64,000 nt of DNA from Streptococcus pantholopis (lineage in GTDB: Bacteria; Bacillota; Bacilli; Lactobacillales; Streptococcaceae). The notes beneath the pieces were generated by a model that was given only the letters and a program-made list of their open reading frames with translations, searched no databases and was not told where the DNA came from. This document shows, piece after piece, positions 28,214 through 36,474 of this stretch. A program made the position numbers and the translations under genes. The first letter of the stretch is position 1; every line of letters starts with the position of its first letter. Where the stretch lies: assembly GCF_001642085.1 (NCBI RefSeq), contig NZ_CP014699.1, forward strand, positions 868,001 to 932,000. Reading direction: 5' to 3'.

Positions 28214-29565
28214 CTCATCAAGATATACAAGCACTTCAAAATGTAACAAAGGATTTATGCAGTGACGAAACGGTGTTAAAAGGTGATAACATTCCTGTAG
28301 AAACACTTAATTCAAACGGGAAAGTAGTTGAAAGTAACGAATATGAAGTTATAGATAAAATAAATGGAACAACTCAGGCCATTGCTGTAGCCCCGGTTGT
28401 TGATGGCAAGACAGACTACAGCCAAACGGCTATCGTTGTGGCGGGGACCCAACCTGGTTTCACTGAATCCACTAAAAATGCGATTGAAGCTAGAGATGGG
28501 ATGACCCCGCAGGTGGACGATATCTCCGATTTTTATGACAGCACAGCTGCCAAACTGGAAAAAGAGCATGGCGGTGGGACCATTTCCAACATGTCCGGCT
28601 TCAGCCAGTCCGGTCCGGCAGTTGCTAAAGTGGCCGCAGAGCATCAGGTTCCCAAAATCACCAACTTCATGGACTGGGCAGCCAGTAGCGCTCTCTATTC
28701 TAAGACTAATCCTAAAGGCATAACCGCTGAGGAGAAGGCTTGGCTGGATCTGCACGCCACCATTTATATGGATTCGACCAGAGATGTGACCTATCTGGAT
28801 GGGAAAAATCATGGGGACATTCCTTACGGCAAGAAATATATTGTTGAAGGCACAGGGGACCCCATTTCCGACCATGACACGGCTTTTCCCCGTATTAAGG
28901 GGAATGGTCTAGATATAGACTGGTATGTCAAGCACGGCCAGTTTGCTTCCGGCATGACCAAGGAGCAGGTGATTAAGGTGGCCAGAAAGAAGGCTAAAGA
29001 AGCCGCGAAAAACTGGGATATTAAAGACCCCAGCACTTGGTTTAACAGCACCGATTACCGGTTTTATCTGCTGAGATATGTTATGACCTACGGCGACTTT
29101 GCGGTTGGACCAAGCCAGACTGAGTTGCTGAGCTCTTACAAGAAGACGGTTAAGGAGCTGAGAAGTCAGCTGAAAACAGCGACAGGGTCTAAGCGAATCA
29201 GCTTGCGGGAGGAGCTGTTGCGGGCAGTTGCTGAGAAAGCTAGGCTGCAGGCCGAGCTTAAAGTTCAAGAGATTAAAGATGAGATTGCTCAGGCAAAAGA
29301 AGCTCTGCAGGCTGACATTAGGGCGACGCGTCAGGCTATGTACCAAATAGCAGAAGAACTGACGGATAGTGAAGTGGCCGAACTGCTGAGTCCTTACACT
29401 ATGGAGAATTTATGGGACAGTCAGGCAGAGGCCCAAAATCTGGCAGAAGCTGATGCCTACCAGAACAGGATGATGGCTTTTGCGGATAAGCTGGATGCAG
29501 CGGCAGACAATCTAATAGCGACCGATCAGGAAGGGGCAGCTTTGTTTTCGACTAACAACAAGTAG
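28204..29565 (+). CDS. putative type VII-secreted lipase toxin with C-terminal LXG-like domain (copy 2)
   Basis: Protein of 453 residues, paralogue of the toxin at 8786. The lipase part shares V-V-A-G-T, the nucleophile elbow G-F-S-Q-S-G-P and S-D-H-D, but its first 45 residues and the middle region differ clearly. From G-M-T-K-E-Q-V-I-K-V to the stop it is nearly identical in DNA to copy 1, which points to recent gene conversion or duplication. Unlike copy 1 the two helical partner genes are missing: homology continues only about 30 bp past the stop, then a hairpin repeat follows. It may rely on partners from copy 1. Confidence 0.65.
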   Translation: MALTHQDIQALQNVTKDLCSDETVLKGDNIPVETLNSNGKVVESNEYEVIDKINGTTQAIAVAPVVDGKTDYSQTAIVVAGTQPGFTESTKNAIEARDGMTPQVDDISDFYDSTAAKLEKEHGGGTISNMSGFSQSGPAVAKVAAEHQVPKITNFMDWAASSALYSKTNPKGITAEEKAWLDLHATIYMDSTRDVTYLDGKNHGDIPYGKKYIVEGTGDPISDHDTAFPRIKGNGLDIDWYVKHGQFASGMTKEQVIKVARKKAKEAAKNWDIKDPSTWFNSTDYRFYLLRYVMTYGDFAVGPSQTELLSSYKKTVKELRSQLKTATGSKRISLREELLRAVAEKARLQAELKVQEIKDEIAQAKEALQADIRATRQAMYQIAEELTDSEVAELLSPYTMENLWDSQAEAQNLAEADAYQNRMMAFADKLDAAADNLIATDQEGAALFSTNNK

Positions 29566-29605
29566 GCAGACAGAGGTGCATAAAGGGCATTGTCACTTAT
29601 TGGAA

Positions 29606-29717
29606 CTGAACACGGCCTAAACGCTGCGGGAAAAAGATGTCCTGACTTAGAATCTGGCGATTCGTCAGTCAGTCCTCTATTTTCCTTTTGCGTTCTTAAT
29701 GGGCTTTGTATCTTATT
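29606..29717 (+). repeat. hairpin repeat, ACGC-arm type, after toxin copy 2
   Basis: Left CTGAACACGGCCTAAACGC, right GCGTTCTTAATGGGC, central hairpin GAATC-TGGC-GATTC. At the base GGCC does not pair well with GGGC, so this copy may be a hybrid. Confidence 0.75.
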
Positions 29718-29721
29718 GGAA

Positions 29722-29765
29722 TTGAACACGGGCTTAAACGCTCCCTTAGTTTGCTTTGTAGTTTG
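29722..29765 (+). repeat. truncated hairpin repeat
   Basis: TTGAACACGGGC, short middle, then GCTTTGTAGTTTG; most of the interior is deleted. Confidence 0.55.
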
Positions 29766-29801
29766 CATGGAGCAGTTGATTTGAAAAGAAGGAGGAGAAA
29801 A

Positions 29802-30125
29802 ATGTACTACTGGATAGGGATTATTACTATTTTACTGGCACTTTTAGGCTTACAGCTTTACAGCCGGTCCTATCGCAAGAAGAGGTTTACAGGAACTTCC
29901 AAATCGATTTACATCATTCAATTTAAAAATGTGGACAAACGTCCGGATATTCTGGCTAATGATAAAATAGCACCAAGCCTTGAATTGATTGCAGAAAGGG
30001 ATAAGGAGTACCGAGTGTACTCAAAGCTTGATGATACGGCCTTAAAGCAGCTGATTAGGAACGAGTATCATCTGAGTTCCGGTCAGGTTGTTATCAGCAG
30101 CCCTTATGGCATTATTCCTTCCTGA
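29802..30125 (+). CDS. small membrane-anchored protein, unknown
   Basis: Protein of 107 residues: N-terminal transmembrane helix (Y-Y-W-I-G-I-I-T-I-L-L-A-L-L-G-L), then a basic stretch (R-S-Y-R-K-K-R) which suggests an inside C-terminus, and a folded part with Y-I-I-Q-F-K-N-V-D and L-S-S-G-Q-V-V-I-S-S-P. ATG at 29802 after GGAGGAG. It takes the position of the toxin partner genes but is unlike them. Not recognised. Confidence 0.6.
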   Translation: MYYWIGIITILLALLGLQLYSRSYRKKRFTGTSKSIYIIQFKNVDKRPDILANDKIAPSLELIAERDKEYRVYSKLDDTALKQLIRNEYHLSSGQVVISSPYGIIPS

Positions 30126-30177
30126 CAATAAGGAAGAGTTTGCAAAAGAAGGGTCACTGGTTTGATAACTTTTGGGA

Positions 30178-30209
30178 AAGGAAACTTCTGAAACTGAAGT
30201 TTCCTTTTT
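30178..30209 (+). terminator. terminator before cellobiose operon
   Basis: Arms AAGGAAACTTC and GAAGTTTCCTT then T run. Confidence 0.85.
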
Positions 30210-30276
30210 GATATAGCTTTTTAAGCTGGTTAGGCGGGCATTGGCTTTTTCCTTTTCACTAAGGAAAAACATTGCC

Positions 30277-30305
30277 TTTACATTGTGTAAGCGTTTTATT
30301 AGAAT
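30277..30305 (+). promoter_or_regulatory. cellobiose operon promoter with embedded cre site
   Basis: -35 TTTACA (30277-30282), 17-bp spacer, -10 TAGAAT (30300-30305). The spacer is a cre site TGTAAGCGTTTTAT (30286-30299), 13 of 14 to consensus, so CcpA would block polymerase directly. A second palindrome TGTAA-GCTA-TTACA (30311-30324) lies just downstream and may be a further CcpA or CelR target. Confidence 0.75.
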
Positions 30306-30350
30306 AATAATGTAAGCTATTACAAATTTAATAAACGAAGGAGAAGAATT

Positions 30351-30668
30351 ATGGCTAAAACAGCTTTGATTATTTGTGCAGGCGGCATGTCTTCCTCGAT
30401 GATTGCTAAAAAGACAGCGACACTTTTGCAAGAACAGGGAGAAGATATCGAAATGGATGCTGTTGGTGTTCCTGAAGGGCAAAAACGCATCGAAGCTGAT
30501 AAATACGATCTTTATCTGGTCAGTCCTCAGACAAAGATGAATTTCAAACAGCTAGCAGATGCTGCTGCTAAGAAAGATAAACCGATTGTGCAAATCCCGC
30601 CGCAAGCCTATATTCCTATTCCTATGGGGATTGAAAAAATGGCTGCATTAGTAAAGGAAAATATTTAG
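30351..30668 (+). CDS. celB: PTS cellobiose-type EIIB component
   Basis: Cytoplasmic phosphocarrier of 105 residues of the lactose/cellobiose PTS family. The phosphorylated Cys is in I-I-C-A-G-G-M-S-S-S-M near the N-terminus. It passes phosphate from EIIA (32711) to sugar bound by EIIC (33659). First gene of an operon in the same order as the S. mutans cel genes (EIIB, regulator, EIIA, unknown, EIIC). GAAGGAG precedes the ATG. Confidence 0.93.
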   Translation: MAKTALIICAGGMSSSMIAKKTATLLQEQGEDIEMDAVGVPEGQKRIEADKYDLYLVSPQTKMNFKQLADAAAKKDKPIVQIPPQAYIPIPMGIEKMAALVKENI

Positions 30669-30719
30669 CACCCCGTTTCTATGCTTAAGCAGTCTTGTAG
30701 GGCTGCTGAAGGTTACCAT

Positions 30720-32705
30720 ATGTTAAATAAAAAGGAAAGGCAGATTGTTCAGTATCTGATACAGAACAAAGAGCACTTTACGACCAGCAAGGAGTTGGGA
30801 GAGCAGCTGGATTGCTCAGACCGCACCATCAGAACTTACTGCAAGTCCATTATGGAGAAGCTTGACGGCTATCAGGGCCTGCAGCTTGTTTCTAAACAGG
30901 GATACGGCTACCGTCTTATCGTAGAAGATGAAGAAGGGCTGGCTGACTTTTTAAAGGCTAACCGTCTGCCTAAAAGTCATCTTCCTAACGATGAGACGGC
31001 TGATGCCGATGATCGTTATAATTATTTGCTCAATAAGCTTCTCTTTGAACAAAATGAAATCTATTTTGACGATTTAACCAGCGAACTCTTTGTCAGCCGA
31101 TCTACTCTGTCTAACGATTTTAAAAAAATCAGGCAGCGCTTTGCTCCCTACCATTTAAAAGTTGAAAGCAAAGCCAATAAAGGCGTTTATGTCACCGGAT
31201 CGGAACGCGATAAGAGGCGGTTTATCATGGATTATTTCAGTGATTCTGGCTTTATCAGCAGTATGCATACCTATGTTGATGATGATTTTTTGAATCATAG
31301 CATCACTTTTGAGGAACTGTCCATTATAGTTATTGATGAATGCCGTGAAGCAGAACTAAAACTGTCTGATTTTGTGATTCAAAATCTGATTATCCATATC
31401 GCCTTAGCTATTCGGCGCTTAGAGGCTGGTTTTGTGATAGCCAAGATAGAACAGTCTGAAGCTTTTGCGGACTTGCCGGAACGCAGAGTAGCTGTAAGGA
31501 TTTTAGAGCGGGTCGCTAAGGCTGCCTCAATGACTTTTCCCTCTGAAGAAGTCGATTATATCACGCTGCACCTGATTTCTAAAAGCCACAGCAGCTGGAT
31601 TGTTCCTCAAGATTCGCTGTCTCAGCTTCGCTTTGAATTGATACAGGCTTTAGAGTCAATAGCTTTGCCATTTAGCGGCGATTCACAGCTCCTTGAAGGG
31701 CTGCTGGCCCATCTGTCAACACTTTTGCTGCGTCTTAACGGTCAGATTACTTTAGAAAATCCTTTGCGTGAAGAGATTCAAAAGCACTATCAGAAAAGCT
31801 ACTATTTGGCAGAAAAACTGATGTCAGCTCTGCCTGCTTTTTCTGGCTATTTGCTCTCAGCAGATGAACTGTCTTATATTGCTCTGCATTTTATGGCTGC
31901 CAGTGAGCGTTATAAAGAACGTCACGATAAATACAATATTTTAGTGATTTGCGCTACTGGATTTGGCTCTGCTCAGATGCTCAAGAGCCGGATTGAAAAT
32001 GAGCTGGGAAATATCATCCATATCAAGGATGTCATCGGTTACTATGAAATCAATGATGACAGGTTAAAAGATGTTGATTTTATTATTTCTTCCATTGATT
32101 TATCGCATTTGCTTTTTACAATCCCTGTCTTCACGGTCTCTATCTTTTTAAATGAAGACGAAGTGCAGATGCTCCGCCATGAAATTGCTCAGCTGGGAGA
32201 AGCTTCATCTGCCGTTCAGGAGAGTAAGGCTGGAGATAATAGCGATATAGCCTCGGTTTTTGACCAGTATTTTTCTGAAAAATCTTTCCTTATTTTAAAA
32301 GACGGTCATAAAGACAGTGTTATCAAGACGCTTTTGGAGATGATGGCAGAGGGGGAAGATCAGGCTTTTGTCGGGCGAATGCAGGAGCTGATCAGGCAAA
32401 GAGAAGAGATGTCTTCGGTCGTTTTCAGCGATACTATTGCCGTTCCTCATCCGGTTAAGGCTGCAGCCAACCACCATCGGATTGGTCTGGCTATTGTCAA
32501 AAACGGTCTGAAATGGAACAGTGATTACCCGCATATTCAGTTCGTTTTTTTAACATCTATGTCCATTCATAATAACGAAGGATTAACAGAACTGGCTGCC
32601 TCCATTGTTGATTTGGTAGAGCGGCCTGATTTGCAGGCTGAAATGCTGGCTTGTCAGTCATTTGAACAGTTTAGGAAATTATTTTTAATGATAAAAGAGA
32701 GGTGA
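30720..32705 (+). CDS. celR: PRD-containing transcriptional activator of the cellobiose operon
   Basis: Regulator of 661 residues of the LicR/MtlR/CelR type. Order: N-terminal HTH (L-G-E-Q-L-D-C-S-D-R-T-I-R-T), second HTH (L-F-V-S-R-S-T-L-S-N-D-F), two PTS regulation domains with conserved His (I-H-I-A-L-A-I, H-L-I-S-K), an EIIB-like domain (V-I-C-A-T-G-F-G-S-A) and a C-terminal EIIA-like domain (I-A-V-P-H-P). Activity is set by phosphorylation at His and Cys, coupling operon expression to sugar flux. ATG at 30720 preferred because homologues start M-L-x-K-K-E; an ATG at 30681 has no ribosome site. EIIA follows within 5 bp. Confidence 0.92.
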   Translation: MLNKKERQIVQYLIQNKEHFTTSKELGEQLDCSDRTIRTYCKSIMEKLDGYQGLQLVSKQGYGYRLIVEDEEGLADFLKANRLPKSHLPNDETADADDRYNYLLNKLLFEQNEIYFDDLTSELFVSRSTLSNDFKKIRQRFAPYHLKVESKANKGVYVTGSERDKRRFIMDYFSDSGFISSMHTYVDDDFLNHSITFEELSIIVIDECREAELKLSDFVIQNLIIHIALAIRRLEAGFVIAKIEQSEAFADLPERRVAVRILERVAKAASMTFPSEEVDYITLHLISKSHSSWIVPQDSLSQLRFELIQALESIALPFSGDSQLLEGLLAHLSTLLLRLNGQITLENPLREEIQKHYQKSYYLAEKLMSALPAFSGYLLSADELSYIALHFMAASERYKERHDKYNILVICATGFGSAQMLKSRIENELGNIIHIKDVIGYYEINDDRLKDVDFIISSIDLSHLLFTIPVFTVSIFLNEDEVQMLRHEIAQLGEASSAVQESKAGDNSDIASVFDQYFSEKSFLILKDGHKDSVIKTLLEMMAEGEDQAFVGRMQELIRQREEMSSVVFSDTIAVPHPVKAAANHHRIGLAIVKNGLKWNSDYPHIQFVFLTSMSIHNNEGLTELAASIVDLVERPDLQAEMLACQSFEQFRKLFLMIKER

Positions 32706-32710
32706 CATCC

Positions 32711-33043
32711 ATGAATCCAGAAGAGTTACAAGTAGCAGCTTTTGAGATTATTTTGAACTCCGGTAACGCAAGGACACTTGTTCATGAAGGTTTTGATGCA
32801 ATGCGCAAGGGAGAGCTTGATTCAGCTGCTGCGAAACTTGAAGAAGCAAATGAAGAGCTGCTCAAAGCTCATCAAGCTCAGACCAACCTTTTACAAGAAT
32901 ATGCCGGCGGTACTGAAATTAAAATTGAAATCATCATGGTTCATGCCCAGGATCATCTAATGACAACGATGACACTGCGGGAAGTAGCCTTGGAAATGCT
33001 GGAACTGTATAAAAAAGCTCGGCTAAAGCGGTCAGTCTTTTAA
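32711..33043 (+). CDS. celC: PTS cellobiose-type EIIA component
   Basis: Phosphocarrier of 110 residues of the lactose/cellobiose EIIA family, a three-helix bundle that forms trimers. The phosphorylated His is in M-V-H-A-Q-D-H-L-M near residue 80. ATG at 32711 after AGAGGTG; an in-frame GTG nine bases upstream is less likely. Transfers phosphate from HPr to the EIIB at 30351. Confidence 0.93.
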   Translation: MNPEELQVAAFEIILNSGNARTLVHEGFDAMRKGELDSAAAKLEEANEELLKAHQAQTNLLQEYAGGTEIKIEIIMVHAQDHLMTTMTLREVALEMLELYKKARLKRSVF

Positions 33044-33103
33044 AGAGCTGCCGTCTCTTAAAACCAAAGGTAAGTTTTGTTCACTGTCAAGGAGGGAATT
33101 ACT

Positions 33104-33616
33104 ATGGCTGCTTTAACAGAAGCAGAAAAAAAGAAAATTGACGGGCTGAGGAAGAAAAACAGTCTGAAAAGTATGTATTACACCAGATATTTTCTGATTC
33201 GCTATGTGGTTGCTTTTTTCTTTTTTATCAATCTCTACTGGCTGTTATTGCTGTCTTTGTCAGGTGCTGCAAGAATAGCGGTCCTGCCGCTTGCTTTAGC
33301 GGCCTGCGGTGCCGTCTGTATGTGGGAGCAGTATCAGATGTATTCTGAAAATCAAAAGCCGGCCCGTATGACTCGGCTGTATTTTCAGCTGATTATTATT
33401 GTTAACAGCTTGCTCATTCTTGCTGTGCTGTTAAATCATTATCACTCTTTTTACCCTTTTTTGGCTGTCAGCAGAACGGTACAGCTTTTATTAGTCGCAT
33501 TTCTTGCAGCAGGTATAGGCTTAGCTGCTTGGATGTTAGCTAAACTTAAGCGTATCAACCAAAAAAAAGACAGGCAGTATTACCGTATCCAGCAGTATCT
33601 GGCTACTATTAAATAA
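33104..33616 (+). CDS. four-helix membrane protein in cellobiose operon
   Basis: Protein of 170 residues with four hydrophobic segments and basic ends (K-K-K-I-D-G-L-R-K-K at the start, K-L-K-R-I-N-Q-K-K at the end). S. mutans has an uncharacterised gene at the same place between celC and celD. Its conserved position suggests a part in uptake, not shown. ATG at 33104 after AAGGAGGG. Confidence 0.75.
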   Translation: MAALTEAEKKKIDGLRKKNSLKSMYYTRYFLIRYVVAFFFFINLYWLLLLSLSGAARIAVLPLALAACGAVCMWEQYQMYSENQKPARMTRLYFQLIIIVNSLLILAVLLNHYHSFYPFLAVSRTVQLLLVAFLAAGIGLAAWMLAKLKRINQKKDRQYYRIQQYLATIK

Positions 33617-33658
33617 TTAGCAAACATATTTTTCATATTTTAAGGAGGAGGTTCAATA

Positions 33659-35011
33659 ATGAATAAATTGTTTGAATTCTTAGAGAAGTACCTGATGGGA
33701 CCGATGGGTAAGGTTTCCACCTACCGTCCCGTCCGTGCTATCGTTGCCGCCGGTATTGCCAGTATTCCTTTCACCATTGTCGGCTCGATGTTTTTGGTAT
33801 TAAGCATTGTTCCGCTTGCTTTTCCTTTGGAATTTATCAAGGACCTTTGGGCTAATTCTTTTGACAAGATTCAGCCTTTATACTTGCAGGCTTATAACTG
33901 TACAATGGGAATTCTGTCACTCTACTTTTCTATTGTCATCGGTTATGAATACACGAAGATTTATGCAGAGGAGCAGGAAGAAAATGTGGATCCGGTCTAC
34001 GGCGCTTTGCTGTCCGTCTTTGCCTTCTTCCTGACTATTCCGCAATTGGTGGTTTCAAAAGGAGCCTTTGACTACCTCAATGTTGATGGAGAAACCATCA
34101 ACGGCTGGACTATCGGAGGAAACAGTCTGGACCGCCTATCAACTTCAGGTATGTTTACAGCCATTTTGATGGCTATTCTAGTTGTACAGCTCTATCGGCT
34201 GTGTATTAACCGCAATTGGGTTGTGAAGATGCCGGAAGCTGTTCCTGAAGGGGTTTCCCGTTCCTTCTCCGCACTGATTCCTGCGGGCTTCGTTGCCTTT
34301 GTTTTGCTGATTATTGATGGTATTTTTATCGCTTTTGGGACAGATATCTACAATGTTATTGCTATTCCATTTGCCTTTGTCCGCAATATCACAAACAGCT
34401 GGATCGGTATCGTTATTATTTACCTGCTGGTTCACGCCCTGTGGATTGTTGGTATTCACGGTGCCAATATCGTCATGGGCTTGGTTAACCCAATTCTCTT
34501 GACCAATATGGCTGAAAATGTAAAAGGCGCTAATATCGCTTTTGCCGGTGAGTTCACAAATGCTTATGTTACTATCGGCGGTTCCGGTGCGACTTTGCTG
34601 CTCTGTTTTTGGCTGGCCTTCATGGCTAAATCTGCTCAGCTTAAAGTGCTGGGCAGGGCAGCGATGGGACCTGCTATCTTTAATATTAACGAACCCTTGA
34701 TTTTTGGTATTCCAATTGTTTACAATCCTATCTTGGCGCTGCCATTTATCTTGGCTCCGATTGCCAGTGCTTCTGTTGGTTATTGGTCGATAAGACTTGG
34801 CTTAGCCGGTATAGCAACTGCTCAGACCCCATGGCCAACGCCAATCGGCCTTGGTGCTTACATCGGTGCCGCAGGAAGCGGCTTGGCCGGCAGTATCGGT
34901 GCTTTTGTTACGGCTGTTGTCTGCGCAATTGTCGCCTTTATCATCTGGTATCCATTTATCAAGATGTACGATAACAAACTGCTTGCTGAAGAAGGCGCAG
35001 CTGAAGCTTAA
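33659..35011 (+). CDS. celD: PTS cellobiose-type EIIC permease
   Basis: Integral membrane permease of 450 residues of the lactose/cellobiose EIIC family; carries and phosphorylates cellobiose or other beta-glucosides. About ten hydrophobic segments. Family signatures: N-terminal P-M-G-K-V-S-x-Y-R-P-V-R-A-I, central H-x-L-W-I-V-G-I-H-G-A-N, and F-N-I-N-E-P-L-I-F-G-I-P-I-V-Y-N-P substrate motif. Last gene of the cel operon; a perfect hairpin follows. The usual GH1 gene of the operon is found at 37373, after the MupG-like gene. Confidence 0.95.
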   Translation: MNKLFEFLEKYLMGPMGKVSTYRPVRAIVAAGIASIPFTIVGSMFLVLSIVPLAFPLEFIKDLWANSFDKIQPLYLQAYNCTMGILSLYFSIVIGYEYTKIYAEEQEENVDPVYGALLSVFAFFLTIPQLVVSKGAFDYLNVDGETINGWTIGGNSLDRLSTSGMFTAILMAILVVQLYRLCINRNWVVKMPEAVPEGVSRSFSALIPAGFVAFVLLIIDGIFIAFGTDIYNVIAIPFAFVRNITNSWIGIVIIYLLVHALWIVGIHGANIVMGLVNPILLTNMAENVKGANIAFAGEFTNAYVTIGGSGATLLLCFWLAFMAKSAQLKVLGRAAMGPAIFNINEPLIFGIPIVYNPILALPFILAPIASASVGYWSIRLGLAGIATAQTPWPTPIGLGAYIGAAGSGLAGSIGAFVTAVVCAIVAFIIWYPFIKMYDNKLLAEEGAAEA

Positions 35012-35019
35012 CATATGGT

Positions 35020-35053
35020 AATAAGGCATCCTGTGCGTACAGGATGCCTTATT
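35020..35053 (+). terminator. hairpin after celD
   Basis: Perfect 14-15-bp arms AATAAGGCATCCTGT and ACAGGATGCCTTATT, loop GCG. T run is short. Confidence 0.8.
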
Positions 35054-35099
35054 TGAAAAAAACAAGTTCTAGAAAGTTGTTTTAGAGGATAGTTTCAGC

Positions 35100-35363
35100 C
35101 CGAACTCAAAAATGAGAGAGTGAGGGAATTTTAAGGCCTGAGATTTGTCTTACTGTTTACTAGCCGCAGCCGTTTGCAAAATCAGAGATTTCGAACTTAC
35201 CGCCAGCCGTAAACGTCTGAAAGCTTTGTCGCCTTAACAGTCGACCGCACCCTTCTAGTCGTTCTGGCAGGGGTACGCCTACGAGGGGTACGCCTACGAA
35301 ATCGAAGATTTCTGGCTTACCGTCATTTTTGCTTTGCTCTTTTAACGGGCTTTGTATCTTGTT
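35100..35363 (+). repeat. hairpin repeat, long form lacking a clear left end, upstream of MupG-like gene
   Basis: Interior modules with GAAATC-GAA-GATTTC hairpin, right arm GCTTTGCTCTTTTAACGGGC and end TTTGTATCTTGTT. Holds a 15-bp tandem duplication (35270-35299). The MupG-like ATG is 17 bp after the right end. Confidence 0.75.
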
Positions 35364-35379
35364 AAAACTAAGGAGAATT

Positions 35380-36474
35380 ATGGGTGAATTAGGTTTGTCT
35401 GTCTACCCGTCGAAAACAGAGACGGCTATTCTTAAGAGTTATTTGTCAACTGCTGCTGAGATAGGCTACAGCAGGATATTTACATCGATGTTGGAGCTTA
35501 CAGACAGCACAGAAGAGACGCTTGATCGGTTTAGGGAAGTGATTGCCCACGGCAATCGCCTGGGAATGAAAACATCTATTGATATCAATCCGCAGTTGTT
35601 TGAAGAACTGGGAGTAAATTATGAGGATTTAGCTTTTTTCAACGATTTGGGTATTTGGGCTTTGCGGTTAGATCAGGGTTTTACAGGGCAGGAAGAAGCA
35701 GAGATGTCACAAAATCCTTTCGGGCTGGTAATTGAGCTGAATATATCCCGCGGACAGCACTATATTGATCAAGTGATGGACTTTTCTGCAGACCGCAGAT
35801 ATGTAACGGGAACGCATAACTTTTATCCCCAGCCTTATACAGGACTTGATTTTACTTATTTTACAGACTGTGCCGCCCAGTATAAGAACCACCATCTAAG
35901 GACAGCTGCTTTTATTGATTCTCCAAAAGGGACGGTGGGGCCTTGGCCTGTTGGAGATATGCTGGTCAGTACTGAACGTCAGCGCCTCTTATCGCCTGAG
36001 GCACAAGTTCAGCTTTTGTTGGCTACTCAGCTGATTGATGATATTTTTGTTGCATCGTCTTTGCTGCCTGCTGATGAGCTGCAGAAAATATATGACAGCT
36101 TTGTATCAGCTGTGCCTCGGTTGAAAGTGACTTTACTGTCTACGGCCTCGGCTGATGAACAAGCTATTGTTCTCGATAACAGGCATCGCTATCGCGGAGA
36201 TTATTCCGGCTATATGATTCGTTCATCAGAAATGCGCAATCTTTATAAAGACAGAGATTTTCCGCCAGTAGATCATGGCAAGACCATCAAAAAAGGTCAG
36301 CTGACTATCTGTAATAATCGCAGCGGACAGTACAGAGGCGAACTCCAAATTGCTTTAAAAGAGCGGCCAAATGACGGCACTCACAATATCATTGGCAAAG
36401 TGGCCGATGATTATTTGCCTGTGCTTGATTTACTGAAACCTTGGCAGTCTTTTGAGCTGGTTAAGGCATTTTAG
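35380..36474 (+). CDS. MupG-like (DUF871) 6-phospho-N-acetylmuramidase family protein
   Basis: Protein of 364 residues: an N-terminal TIM barrel (G-L-S-V-Y-P-S-K at the start, M-K-T-S-I-D-I-N-P, L-R-L-D-x-G-F) and a C-terminal cyclophilin-like domain. In S. aureus MupG splits MurNAc-6-phosphate-GlcNAc taken up by a PTS. Streptococcal members lie next to beta-glucoside PTS genes, as here after celD and before a GH1 enzyme, so a phospho-disaccharide is the likely substrate. ATG at 35380 follows AAGGAG directly after the hairpin repeat. Confidence 0.83.
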   Translation: MGELGLSVYPSKTETAILKSYLSTAAEIGYSRIFTSMLELTDSTEETLDRFREVIAHGNRLGMKTSIDINPQLFEELGVNYEDLAFFNDLGIWALRLDQGFTGQEEAEMSQNPFGLVIELNISRGQHYIDQVMDFSADRRYVTGTHNFYPQPYTGLDFTYFTDCAAQYKNHHLRTAAFIDSPKGTVGPWPVGDMLVSTERQRLLSPEAQVQLLLATQLIDDIFVASSLLPADELQKIYDSFVSAVPRLKVTLLSTASADEQAIVLDNRHRYRGDYSGYMIRSSEMRNLYKDRDFPPVDHGKTIKKGQLTICNNRSGQYRGELQIALKERPNDGTHNIIGKVADDYLPVLDLLKPWQSFELVKAF

